Origin: Brucella cytisi
GTDB lineage: Bacteria; Pseudomonadota; Alphaproteobacteria; Rhizobiales; Rhizobiaceae
DNA length: 64,000 bases
Assembly (NCBI GenBank): GCA_012103075.1
Contig: JAAVLQ010000003.1
Coordinates: 868,001 to 932,000 of the forward strand
Direction of reading: 5' to 3'
Each line of letters starts with the position of its first letter. Within the stretch, counting starts at the first letter, position 1. The notes below the pieces were generated by a model. That model did no database searches. It had not been told where the DNA came from and saw nothing but the letters and a program-made list of their open reading frames with translations. Of the stretch, positions 52,662-62,546 are shown piece by piece. The translations under genes and the position numbers were made by a program.

Positions 52662-52695
52662 CAACAAGCCGACCCTCGGGGTCGGCTTTTTGTTG
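52662..52695 (+). terminator. Strong Rho-independent terminator before the amidohydrolase pair
   Basis: CAACAAGCCGACCC (52662-52675) pairs with GGGTCGGCTTTTTGTTG (52679-52695); the core stem is AAGCCGACCC/GGGTCGGCTT followed by TTTTT. It isolates the downstream operon (from 52947) from upstream transcription. Confidence 0.8.
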
Positions 52696-52946
52696 AGTGT
52701 TCCGGGCTGGCGGCTGGATGCGGGCAGCCGGCGGGTTTCCATCTCGACCATATCGAAATCGTCTCACCATGCACTGAAAGCGATATTGTACGTCTTGAGG
52801 ACAATGCGCTGATAGTGGGCAGTGACGAAAATCACTGCTGTCGAAAATAAGCCTGCCGTCGCCTTCGAGCGGTTGTTGCATCAAAGGGGACGCAGTTGGT
52901 TTTCTCGAGGATCGGTCCTTCACGACCGGGAAAAGGAGACCAATCA

Positions 52947-53888
52947 ATGATCATCGATACCAGTTGCTATCCGACCAATCTGGTCGATCTGGCCCGGCAG
53001 CATGATGGCGATCCGTTCAGCGGCGAGCGCCTGATTCAAATGATGGACGGCCCTTATACGATCAACGGCAAACCACGCCGCATCGACAAGGCGTTCATCC
53101 AGCCGCCGCAGGGCAATACCATCTATACGTGGACGGATGGGGACCTAGACGGACGTCAGTCTATTGACGCCTATATGGCCTATACGCTTGAAATGGTCCA
53201 AAAATATCCGGACCGATTCATTGGTTGCTTCGTCTATAATCCGCGTTGCGGCGTGCAGAACGGGGTCGAGGCCATCGAGCGTTATGTGAAGGAACATGGT
53301 TTCCGCATGGTCCAGCTACAAGCCAATATGCATGCATATCGGCCTGACCGCGCCAAGGACTGGCTGCGCCCTGCGCTCGACAAATGCCGCGAACTCGGCG
53401 TGCTCGTCAAGCTGCATACCGGCGATGGCCCGTACAGCATTCCGACGGAGTGGATTCCGCTTATAAAGGAATATCCGGATATCAATTTCATCATGGCGCA
53501 TTTCGGTGTGCAGACGGGAGGCGTCTACTGTTTCGAGCCTTTCCAATGGGCAATGGAATATCCGAACGTGTTTTGTGAAAGCAGCTGGTGTCTGCAGTCG
53601 CGTATCGTCGAATTTGCCAAGGATTTGCCGACGCACAAGATCCTTTACGGTTCAGACACTCCGCCCAACGAACCGGGCATGTGGCTGAACCTTCTGGAGG
53701 TGCTCTGCCACAAACCGCCGCAAGGGATGAATCTCGACGAGGACACGCTCGAGGATTACCTCGGCAACAATCTCGCCCGCATGTTGGGTATGGAGCCAAC
53801 GCCTCCGCCCGCCACCTATCAGGATGCAGTCGCAGAACTTGAACGTCATGGCATCGAAAACAAGCACTACCCGGCGACCATTGCCTAG
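52947..53888 (+). CDS. Amidohydrolase-2 family protein lacking the HxH metal motif
   Basis: Intact 313 residues of the ACMSD/resorcylate-decarboxylase fold. Its N-terminus reads MIIDTSCYPTNLVD, where the neighbouring paralogue has MIIDTHLHPTNLVD, so both His of the metal HxH pair are replaced (Ser and Tyr). The later ligands are kept: His in KLHTGDGPYSIP, His in MAHFGVQTGG and Asp in YGSDTPPNEPG. It may therefore be a non-catalytic or altered-metal partner of the next gene's product. RBS AAGGAGA sets the start at 52947. The paralogue follows after 17 bases. Confidence 0.85.
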   Translation: MIIDTSCYPTNLVDLARQHDGDPFSGERLIQMMDGPYTINGKPRRIDKAFIQPPQGNTIYTWTDGDLDGRQSIDAYMAYTLEMVQKYPDRFIGCFVYNPRCGVQNGVEAIERYVKEHGFRMVQLQANMHAYRPDRAKDWLRPALDKCRELGVLVKLHTGDGPYSIPTEWIPLIKEYPDINFIMAHFGVQTGGVYCFEPFQWAMEYPNVFCESSWCLQSRIVEFAKDLPTHKILYGSDTPPNEPGMWLNLLEVLCHKPPQGMNLDEDTLEDYLGNNLARMLGMEPTPPPATYQDAVAELERHGIENKHYPATIA

Positions 53889-53905
53889 TTCAGCGGAGAA
53901 TCCAA

Positions 53906-54780
53906 ATGATCATCGATACCCATCTGCATCCAACCAATCTGGTCGATGAGGCCCGGCGCCATACCGGTGAACCGTTTAACGGCGAACGTATGCTGAAGCT
54001 CATGGACGGGCCCTATATGATCAACGGCAAGCCACGCCGGATCGATATGGGCTTCATCCAGCCGCCGCCCGGCAATACAGGCTACCGCGACGGCAACCGT
54101 CGCGGACGCGACGGCATTCGAGACTACATGTCCTATGTCGCCGAGCTCTGCCAGAAGTATCCGGACCGCTTCATCGGCAACTTCAATTACAATCCACGGT
54201 GGGGCCCGGAAAACGGAGCAGCGGAACTGGAATTCCACGTCAAGGAATATGGCTTCAAGATGCTGAAGCTGCATTCCAACATGCATGGCTATCGCCCGGA
54301 CCGCGCACTCGAATGGTTGCGGCCCGCCATGAAGAAATGTGCGGAGCTGGGCGTCGTCGTGCTCATCCATACAGGTGATGGCCCTTATTCGATCCCGACG
54401 CAGTTTTACCCCATTATCCGCGAGTTTCCGATGGTCAACTTCATCATCGGTCATTTCGGTATCCAGACAGGGGCAACTACTCGTTCGAGGCGTTCTGGAT
54501 GGCTATGGACACGCCGAATGTCTATTGCGAATCCGGCTGGTGCTTCCAGTCGCGCATCGTGGAGTTTGCAAAGCAGTTGCCGCCAAACAAGATTGTGTTC
54601 GGTACGGATTCGCCGCCGAACAATCCGGGCATGTGGTTGCGCGAGCTGGAGGTTCTGTGTTCGCCAGAGCCGCAGGGCATGAACCTGAGCGAAGATATTC
54701 TTGAAGACTATCTGGGCAATAATATTGCCCGTCTCGTCGGAATTGAACCCACCAAGCCTCCCAAGGACGGCGGAAGCTGA
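53906..54780 (+). CDS. Amidohydrolase-2 family enzyme, metal site intact (frameshift)
   Basis: About 291 residues, highly similar to the preceding gene. HxH in DTHLHPTN, His in LIHTGDGPYSIPTQF, His in IIGHFGIQTG and Asp in FGTDSPPNNPG make a complete mononuclear site. One shift at about 54473. Characterised relatives are non-oxidative decarboxylases (ACMSD, gamma-resorcylate, 5-carboxyvanillate, isoorotate) or hydrolases. Together with UbiD/UbiX downstream, a decarboxylation or ring-hydrolysis role on an aromatic or heteroaromatic acid is likely. Confidence 0.85.
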
Positions 54781-54814
54781 GAAGCGCCTCAAGGCGACAT
54801 ATGTCTGACTTCCT

Positions 54815-54842
54815 GTGCGGGGTGCACGTGTGCACCCCGCAC
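54815..54842 (+). terminator. 13-bp perfect hairpin between the amidohydrolases and UbiD gene
   Basis: GTGCGGGGTGCAC (54815-54827) and GTGCACCCCGCAC (54830-54842) are exact complements with a 2-base spacer, followed by ATTTC and an A-run. It is self-complementary on both strands, so it could be a hairpin that stabilises or attenuates the transcript, or a protein-binding palindrome. Confidence 0.55.
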
Positions 54843-54871
54843 ATTTCAAAAAAATGACACTGGGAGGAGTC

Positions 54872-56289
54872 ATGAACGAGCTGCTATCAATCACCAATGT
54901 GGGAAACCGGGATTTTCAGGGTTTCGCGAATGTCTATCGGAAACTTTATCCCGACGACGTCGTTCACATCCGCGAGCCGCTGCCGGATGGGCGGGATGTA
55001 ACTGCAATGGTGGCCGCCCTCGCTGAAACGGGAAGGGCGCCGATGCTGTTTTGCGACCGGGTTCCGGGCAGCGAGGTGCCGCTGGTCACGAATGTGTTTG
55101 CATCACGCGAACGGATCGCTCGAATCTTCGGAACCAGCGTTTCAAAACTTCATGAAGAGTATCAGAAACGAGCCAACACCCCAATCGACCCCGAATATGT
55201 CGCCGATGGTCTGGTTATGGAACGGGTTGATGAAAGCAAGGACGTCGATCTCGACAAACTTCCGATGATCCAGCATTTTGCAAGTGATCGCGGTCCCTAT
55301 ATCACAAATGCAATCATCGTGGCGAGCGATCCCGAAACCGGCATAGCCAATCTCAGTTATCACAGATCAATGCGTCACTCGCAGTCAGCTCTGGCAACCA
55401 GCCTGCATTCGCGAGGCCATTTATGGCGCATGTATCAGACAGCACGCGAAACAGGTCGACCGTTACCGGTAGCAATGGTGGTTGGGGCGCACCCCCTTTT
55501 CATGCTGGCTGCATCGGCTCGATTGCCATTTGGCGCTGATGAGCGTGCCGTAGCGGGCGGGCTTATGCGGGAGCCTCTGCGTCTGGTCAGAACACCACGC
55601 TATGCTATCGGGGTTCCGGCGGCTGCCGAATACGTTCTGGAAGGGCACCTTGATCCCCATGCGCATGTCGAGGAAGGCCCGTTCGGCGAGTTTTCCGGAT
55701 ATTCCTCGGATCGTTCGACCAATACGCTTTTCCATGTAACGGCAATCATGCGCCGCAAGGCACCGTGGCTGGTCGACGTCGTGGGTGGTGCGACCGATGA
55801 ACATCTCAATCTTGCTCGCTTGCCGCGGGAAGCCGAGATGTTTGAAAAGCTGAAGGCACGCTTCCCTCGGTGACACGGCTGCATTACCCCACGTCCGGCA
55901 CACATTTCCACTGCTATGTCGCTTTGAAACAAAGCCGGCCGGGCGAAGCGCGTCAGATCATGCTCGGTCTGCTTGGCTGGGATCCGTATCTGAAAACAGT
56001 CATAGCCGTCGATGACGATGTCGACGTCGCGCAGGACAGCCGGGTTCTATGGGCATTGGCAACGCATTTTCAGCCACATCGTGACCTCTTCACGATCGGT
56101 GGTCTGCCGGGCAGCCCTCTCGACCCATCATCGAGTTCCGATGGAACGACGTCGCGGCTGGCGCTCGATGCAACACGCGGACCGGATTTTCATGGTATTC
56201 GCGCAACAATCGGTGATGACGCAATGAGCCGTGCGCGGGATCTGCTGGGTCGTCTGGCGGGAACGCGACCGACGGGGGCGGCGTCATGA
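54872..56289 (+). CDS. UbiD-family prenyl-FMN-dependent (de)carboxylase (frameshift)
   Basis: About 472 residues. RVDESKDVDLDKLPMIQHFASDRGPYIT is the conserved middle, GIANLSYHRSMRHSQ the substrate region, then RLPFGADERAVAGGLM and the acid motif VLEGHLDPHAHVEEGPFGEFSGYSS that includes the catalytic Glu. One shift near 55868, after which VTRLHYPTSGTHFHCYVAL continues the C-terminal domain. UbiD enzymes use prenyl-FMN to (de)carboxylate aromatic, heteroaromatic or unsaturated acids. RBS GGGAGGAG. The UbiX gene starts 4 bases before its stop, so the enzyme and its cofactor maker are coupled. Confidence 0.9.
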
Positions 56290-56882
56290 ATGCCATCTCC
56301 CCGCGTTATGACGGTTATCAACCACGTATGGTTGTTGGTATCAGCGGTGCGTCCGGCTTTACCTACGGGTTTCGCCTTCTTGAAATCCTGCAACAGCTCC
56401 AGATCGAGACGCACGTAGTTGTAAGCCGGTCGGCGCTCCTCACCATGACGCATGAGACAGACTATAAACTCGCTGACATCCGGAATCTGGCGAACTGTCT
56501 CTATAAATCCGACGACATGGCCGCCAGTATTTCGAGCGGTTCCTTCAGGACAATGGGCATGGTTGTGGCACCTTGCTCGATGAAAACCCTTGCGGAAATT
56601 GCCCACGGATTATCAGGAAGCCTGATCAGCCGTGCAGCAGATGTCACGCTGAAGGAACGACGCAGACTTGTGCTCCCGGCCCGGGAGACACCGCTGACGC
56701 AGACCCATATAGCAAACATGCTCACCGTTACACAGATGGGTGCGATCGTGACGCCTCCAGTTCCAGCCTTTTACGCCAAACCTGCGACCATCGCGGAGAT
56801 GGTCGATCATACAGTGGGCAGAGTTCTCGATCTTTTCGATCTTGAAACGGACGGCGTGCGGCGTTGGATCAAGATGCCCTGA
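56286..56882 (+). CDS. UbiX-family flavin prenyltransferase
   Basis: Intact 198 residues. MVVGISGASGFTYGFRLLEIL (FMN phosphate loop), SGSFRTMGMVVAPCSMKTLAEIAHG and the hallmark RRLVLPARETPLTQTHIANM for dimethylallyl-phosphate binding. It makes prenyl-FMN for the UbiD protein encoded upstream, whose stop overlaps its start. A dedicated UbiX implies the pathway runs independently of ubiquinone synthesis. Confidence 0.92.
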   Translation: MNAISPRYDGYQPRMVVGISGASGFTYGFRLLEILQQLQIETHVVVSRSALLTMTHETDYKLADIRNLANCLYKSDDMAASISSGSFRTMGMVVAPCSMKTLAEIAHGLSGSLISRAADVTLKERRRLVLPARETPLTQTHIANMLTVTQMGAIVTPPVPAFYAKPATIAEMVDHTVGRVLDLFDLETDGVRRWIKMP

Positions 56883-56908
56883 CACCAGTAATCCAAGGGA
56901 GATGAACA

Positions 56909-57959
56909 ATGTTGAAGACAGTCAAGGACAAGATTCCGGTCACCGTGCTTACCGGTTTTCTCGGCTCCGGCAAGACGACACTGCTGAATTATATACTGAA
57001 GGAAAATCACGGCATGAAGATCGCTGTGATCGAAAATGAGTTTGGGGAGGTCGGTATAGACGGCGATCTGGTCGTCGGTAGCACTGAAGAGATTTTCGAG
57101 ATGACAAATGGCTGCGTCTGCTGCGTGGCCGAGGCACGCGACGACCTGCTTCGGGTCATCCGCCAGCTTCTGGCAAGACCGGAGCGTCTCGATCACATCA
57201 TTATTGAGACAAGTGGTCTGGCCGATCCCTATCCGGTTGCGCAAACCTTCTTTCTCGACGATCCGATCCGCAATGAAACCAATCTGGACGGCGTTATCAC
57301 ACTGGTTGACGTCAAACATATCCGCCAGCATCTGGACGATATCCATCTCGACGGTATCGATAATCAGGCGGTTGACCAGATCGTCTGTGCGGACCGCATC
57401 GTACTCAACAAGGTGGACTGGCTCAGGATGCCGACATTGCCGATGTGACCGGGCGTATCCGCCAGCTCAATGAAACGGCAGATATCGTGCTGTCGAGCTA
57501 TGCGCAGATCGATCTGAGCAAAATCACGGGGCTGGCGGCATTTGACCGCAATCGTAAGATGGCTGCAGAAATCGATTTCGACTGGCACGTCCACAATCAT
57601 CACCACGATGATCACGATCACGATCACGACCATGCATGGCTTGGCGATGCCAGTCACACACACGACGTTTCCGTCACATCGGTGGGTATAGAACTCCCGG
57701 GGAATATGGACCCCCAAAAATGTCGCGCTGGGTAACGGAACTCAAGCGACAGAACAATGAGAATCTGTTTCGGATGAAAGGTATCTTCTCCATGCAGGAC
57801 GATGACTATTGTTACGTCTTGCACGGGGTTCACAACGAGATCGAATTCCGCCCCAATCATCCGTGGGCTGGAGATGAACGTTCAAACAAGATGATCTTCA
57901 TTGGACGCAATCTGGACCGTGCCTCTCTGCAGGCCCGCATAGAGGCATGCCGGGCGTAG
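56909..57959 (+). CDS. COG0523 (CobW-like) metallochaperone GTPase with His-rich linker (frameshifts)
   Basis: About 350 residues. P-loop VLTGFLGSGKTTLLNYIL, IENEFGEVGIDG, the metal-binding GCVCC, and NKVD for guanine. After a shift near 57418 a His/Asp-rich stretch follows (HNHHHDDHDHDHDHAWLG), then after a second at 57717 the CobW C-terminal domain (ENLFRMKGIFSM, FIGRNLDR). Such GTPases load Zn or another metal into client enzymes. Located 27 bases after the UbiX gene, its likely clients are the metal-dependent amidohydrolases of this cluster. Confidence 0.88.
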
Positions 57960-57972
57960 ACGCCCGTGCGAG

Positions 57973-58035
57973 CCGGCTTTGGGACCGGGAGTGCATCCGC
58001 CGTATCTCTTCGTGCCGGATGAATTCCAAAGCCGG
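57973..58035 (+). promoter_or_regulatory. Nested inverted repeats before the nucleobase permease
   Basis: Outer arms CCGGCTTTGG (57973-57982) and CCAAAGCCGG (58026-58035); inner arms CATCCG (57994-57999) and CGGATG (58016-58021). It has no T-tail. This could be the end of the GTPase transcript or a structured 5' leader of the permease mRNA. Confidence 0.4.
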
Positions 58036-58127
58036 ATCGTTCGAATTTGCAAACAGGCGTCACCACAAGACGTCATGAAAGGAACGGCCGCAAGTCGTTG
58101 GAGAATGAGCAAACAAGGGGAACAACG

Positions 58128-59440
58128 ATGACAACTGCAATACATCCAGTCGATGAAATACTACCTGCAAAGAAAACTCTTACCCCCGCACTGCAACATG
58201 TTGCAGTGTCATATGTGGGATCGGTCGCAGTGCCGCTGATCATTGCCAATGCACTTGGTTTTAGCGCCGAGGAAACGATCCTCCTGATCAGTGCCACCTT
58301 TTTTGTTCAGGCATTGCGACGCTGCTGCAAACCATCGGATTCTGGCGTTTCGGCGTCCGTCTTCCGATCATGAATGGTGTAGCATTCTCCAGCGTTTCGG
58401 CCATCATCGCGATCGGTTCCATGCCGGGCGTGGGTATAGCCGGTATCTGCGGTGCCGTGATTGCAGGCGGCATCTTCATCATGCTGATCGCACCGATTAC
58501 CGGGCATCTGCGCCGCTTCTTTCCGCCCGTCGTCACGGGCTGCATAGTCACCGCCATCGGCGTGCAACTTCTGCCGGAAGCCTATCAATGGGCAGGTGGC
58601 GGACGTGGCGAGCCGATTTTGGCGATCCCGCTTTTCTGGGCGTGGCGCTACTGGTGCTGATCGTTATCCTTGCGTTCAACAGGTTTGGATCGCCGCTTCT
58701 GAAAAATCTCGCTGTACTTTTCGGTATGGGCGCGGGAGCTCTGGTCGCCTTTCTTCTGGGGATGGGCAATCTCAACCCGGTCGCAACCGCTCCCCTGGAT
58801 GACCGTGCCGACGCCGTTCCATTTCGGACTGCCGACTTTCGCCGTCCTGCCGTTCATGACGATCGTGATTGTGATGATCGTCCAGACAGTGGAATCCATG
58901 GGCCTGTTTATTTCGATCGGAGAGATTGTCGACAAGGATGTAACGCCTGAGCAGGTTGCTGATGGGGTGCGTGCCAATGGCCTTGCCAGTGCAGTTGCCG
59001 GCGTCTTCGCGGGCTTTCCCTTCATCGCGCATATGGAGAATGTCGGGCTCGTCATTCTGAGCGGTGTGCGCAGCCGCTGGGTTGTGGCCCTCTGCGGTTT
59101 GATGCTGTGCGTTATCGCCTTCTTTCCCAAGTTCGGCGCAGTCCTTGCAGCGGTGCCTGCACCGGCACTCGGCGGAGCAGCGGTAGCGATGTTCGGTATC
59201 GTTGCTGCGGCTGGTATCCAGTCTCTGTCCAAGGTCGATTACGCGAATAATCAGTACAATATCCTGATCGTCGCTTTGACGCTGGCCATAGCATTCATCC
59301 CAATCATGTCACCCAATCTGTTCCAGCAACTGCCGGACTGGACGCAATCTATCCTGCATTCAAGCGTCGTGGTGGCTTGCGTGGTTTCCGTTACGCTCAA
59401 TCTCGTTCTCAACGGCGGGCGACAGCAATCAGGTTCATGA
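58128..59440 (+). CDS. NCS2-family nucleobase permease, xanthine/uracil type (frameshifts)
   Basis: About 437 residues with 12-14 helices. LTPALQHVAVSYVGSVAVPLIIA is the family opening (conserved LQH). The substrate segment QTVESMGLFISIGEIV is in helix 8 and AHMENVGLVILSGVRSRWVVALCGL in the helix 10 motif. Shifts near 58312, 58607 and 58795. Transports xanthine, uric acid, uracil or an analogue by proton symport. With two deaminase-like enzymes nearby, a heterocyclic substrate is implied. Confidence 0.87.
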
Positions 59441-59512
59441 AAGCCATCATGACGGTCATCTGGCCGAGGCAAAGTCCCAGACCAACGGTGGCTGAGTATA
59501 ACCATCTGCGGA

Positions 59513-59531
59513 GCCGGGCGGAGAGCCCGGC
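59513..59531 (+). terminator. GC hairpin between permease and deaminase genes
   Basis: GCCGGGC (59513-59519), loop GGAGA, GCCCGGC (59525-59531). No T-run follows, so attenuation is as likely as termination. Confidence 0.35.
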
Positions 59532-59639
59532 CTGCACACCAAAGGTTGGCAACCGCCCGCTATAGCGGCTGTGGAATACAGGCTTGCGGGGCGGACCCGT
59601 TTTACCCATTCAGCTCCACTCAGATAGTGAGGTTTCACG

Positions 59640-60940
59640 ATGGACAATCTGTTCCAGCAATCCACCGCGCCGTGCCGCCGCCTTGTCCGGGGAGGCCCGG
59701 TCGCTGCAGGCGCCCGCGATGTCCGACAGGCCGATATGTTGATCTCCGAAAAGGTGTCATCCGGATATTGCATCCGACATCGAGCTTGAAGGCGACATGC
59801 AGCTTATCGATGCGGCAGGCTGCATCGTTTCGCCGGGCCCGGTGGACATGCACCAGCACCTCGACAAGACGGGCGTGTTGCGTTTTGCGCCCAACCCGTC
59901 AGGCACATTGCAAGGCGCGCGCGACGCTTTCGCGAAATATGCACGGCAGGCCCCGCCGGACGATATTTTCAAGCGGGCATCCAAAACAATCGAGCGCTGT
60001 CTCAGCCGAGGCACTACCGCAATTCGAAGCCACGTGAATGTCGATAAAGATGCCGGTTTCAATGGCATTGAGGCACTGGCGAAATTGCGCTCGGATTGGG
60101 CGGACCGGGTTAAATTGCAACTTGTGGCCTTCATGATACCGCATCCCGGACAGGATCTTGACTGGCTGGAGGCCAACATCGATCGGGCCGTAGCACAGGC
60201 TGATGCCGTTGGTGGCACCCCCCGGCTGTCGCGGAAGACCCGGATCGTTATCTCGATATCCTCTTTGCCGCTGCCGCGCGGCGGCATGGGCGACCGGTCG
60301 ACCTGCACCTTGATGAACATCTCAACCCGCATCGTCCGCTTTTCAACGCTGTTTTCGAGCGGGTCCGTCGCTATGGTCTGGAGGCGCGTACCGTGCTCAG
60401 CCATGCTTCGGTTCTCAGTGCGATGGACCGACCGGATTTCGAGGCGATCCCGGAGCAGATCATCGCGTTGAAACTTGGCGTTGTCACGCTACCGGCGGCT
60501 AATCTTTATCTGCAGGGGCGCGATTGCGAGAAGTTGCCGCCGCGCGGTCTGACCCGGGTGGCCGAAATCGTACGGTCCGGCGTACCCATCGCAACCGCGT
60601 CCGATAATATTGAGGATCCTTCGTTCCAACAGGATCAGGCGATATGCTGGAAATCGCGCGCTGGACCCTGCTGGCCGGCCATCTGAAGGGCGACGAACTT
60701 GCCACCGCCTACGCGATGATTACTGCATTCCCTGCAAAACTGATGGGGCTTAAGGATTATGGCTTGCATCGGGGCGCTCGCGCTGATTTTCTGCTTGCCA
60801 AAGCTGAAAGCATCGACGGCTTCGTGGCCGGTGGAACACCGCATTTGCGTGTTTTCTCCAATGGAATGCTTGTATCGGAGACGCGGATCGCCACAGTGAC
60901 CACGGCGAAGACGCAATCCCTCATGCGCGAACCGGCCTGA
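59640..60940 (+). CDS. Cytosine-deaminase-like amidohydrolase (frameshifts)
   Basis: About 433 residues, the size of CodA (427). HxH in PVDMHQHLDKTGVL, SHVNVDKDAGFNGIEAL, then VDLHLDEHLNP (metal His and catalytic Glu), HASVLSAM and the metal Asp in IATASDNIEDP. C-terminal AFPAKLMGLKDYGLHRGARADFLL is typical of CodA/AtzC-like enzymes. Shifts near 59755, 60225, 60620. Members deaminate cytosine, isoguanine, cyanuric-acid precursors or related rings. Next to an NCS2 permease this repeats the codB-codA logic, with a different transporter family. Confidence 0.83.
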
Positions 60941-60977
60941 GACGTCGCAGGCCCGGACAAAAGCGGAGTGGGATAGG

Positions 60978-61991
60978 ATGACCGGGAGATTGGTCACGCG
61001 ACTGACAGCATTCGGTATGGTTATCCTGCGCGAGGCGATCAGCGTCTACTGGACGCTGGTCAAGATCATGTTGCCGGTGATGGTGCTGACGCAGCTGGCA
61101 ATCGAGATGGGCCTGATCAAAGCCATTTCTCCTGCCTTCGCTCCCGTCATGCAGTTCGTGGGGCTGCCGCCTGAAGCCGGTTTTGTTTGGGCTATGAACC
61201 TGCTGGTGGGCGTGTGGAGCGGGGCAGTGGTGATGTTCGCCGTCTTGCCGGTCGACACACTCACCACAGCTCAGGTGACGATCCTCGGTTCGCTTTTCCT
61301 CTTCGCTCATGCTCTTCCCATCGAACAGCGTATCGTACAAAGGCTGGCCCACGCCTGATCGTGTCGACCCTGATCCGGCTTGGCGGCGGTCTTGTTTTCG
61401 CATGGGGGATCAACCTGATTTCCAGCCGTACCGGCTGGCTGGCAGAAACCGGCTGCACCGGGCTGGGTGCCGGGCCATTACGATTCAAGCTGGAGCAGCT
61501 TCGTCGCCGATACGGCTTCCACGCTGGTCTGGATATTTATCGTCCTGCTCGGTCTGGTGGCTGTGCTGAGAACAATGGACGCGCTCGATGTGACGCGCTT
61601 CCTCAACCTGCTTCTTTCACCCTTGTTGCGCTTGCTCGGCATATCGAAAAATGCCGCTCCATTGACCGTGGTCGGGCTGGTGCTGGGACTGTCCTATGGT
61701 GGAGGTCTCATCATCCGTGAAGCACAGCGCGGACACATTCAGCCTCGGGACGTCTTTCTCGCGTCGAGTTTCATGGGGCTGTGCCACAGCCTGATCGAAG
61801 ATACGCTGATCGTGGTGGCTCTTGGCGCGGATATCTATGTTGTCCTGTTCGGTCGACTGATTTTCTCCATTGTTCTGGTCGCGATATTCGCCAGACTTCT
61901 GCGCGGAACGGGCGACGCCTTCTTCTTCCGCTTCCTTTATCGGGATACACTGCACGGCAACGGTCGGTTGGAGCCCTGGTTCGACCGTTAA
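60978..61991 (+). CDS. Nucleoside-recognition (Gate-domain) membrane protein (frameshifts)
   Basis: About 337 residues, several helices in two repeats. First Gate half LVKIMLPVMVLTQLAIEMGLI and MQFVGLPPEAGFVWAMNLLVG; second VVGLVLGLSYGGGLIIREAQ and ASSFMGLCHSLIEDTLIVVAL. Shifts near 61340 and 61455. The Gate family includes nucleoside transporters (NupG/CNT-related) and SpmA/SpmB; a role in moving a nucleobase-like compound fits the neighbours but is inferred. It follows the deaminase by 37 bases. Confidence 0.75.
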
Positions 61992-62188
61992 ACAATCAAC
62001 AGGTCCCTAGGTCCGCCGAAGGAACCGGCGATCAGGCAGTGTGCTGTTCCTGATTGGCGCAGGAGGCAGTACTTTCGTCAGACCATAAATCTGATACCAC
62101 ACTGGATATCGAAGATATCAGTAGCTTCGAACCATAGAATCCGGGGAGCCGGGCGTTCAGTGCCGGAGTGCCGGCTTCCGCGATAGTA

Positions 62189-62269
62189 CGCGCCTATCTT
62201 TTCCGCTTTCGTGATCTGATGCAGATAAACGTTCGCAAGGCTGGTCGTATAAAACCGGTGTCTGGCCAT
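62189..62269 (-). pseudogene. N-terminal remnant of a DUF2200-like protein
   Basis: The 27 codons starting MARHRFYTTSLANVYLHQIT match, from memory, the start of DUF2200 proteins (xxHRIYTTSFASVYPHYV..KAEKKGR). Beyond KAEKIGA nothing matches and the rest of the frame (to 62078) reads as noise, so a truncated relic is likely. The surrounding 61992-62546 holds nothing else I can assign. Confidence 0.4.
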
Positions 62270-62546
62270 TGTCGTTTCTCGCTTGGACCGGTTGTTTTTC
62301 GCGGGACCGGCGCCTCAAAACCCGGACTTTCATTACCGGATGTGTTTTCAGGCAGGGTTTGTCAGGAGTGTTCGCCTGCACTGTTGACTTCTGGGAGCTG
62401 TTAGGTTGATATCAATGTAATTGAAAGGACGTCAGGTTGCGGGACGGCGACAACCGTTCCTGAGACAATCAGAAAGAAGCAGCTTGTCGCAGATAAAGAA
62501 GGCAGCCTCCTGCTAACCTGACGCGTTAAGTTAGAATGGGAGAGAA

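Noticed and set aside
52441-52947. 168-codon minus-strand frame across the region before the amidohydrolase pair
   Set aside because: It crosses a strong plus-strand terminator and the amidohydrolase ribosome site, and its product is Arg/Gln-rich without motifs.
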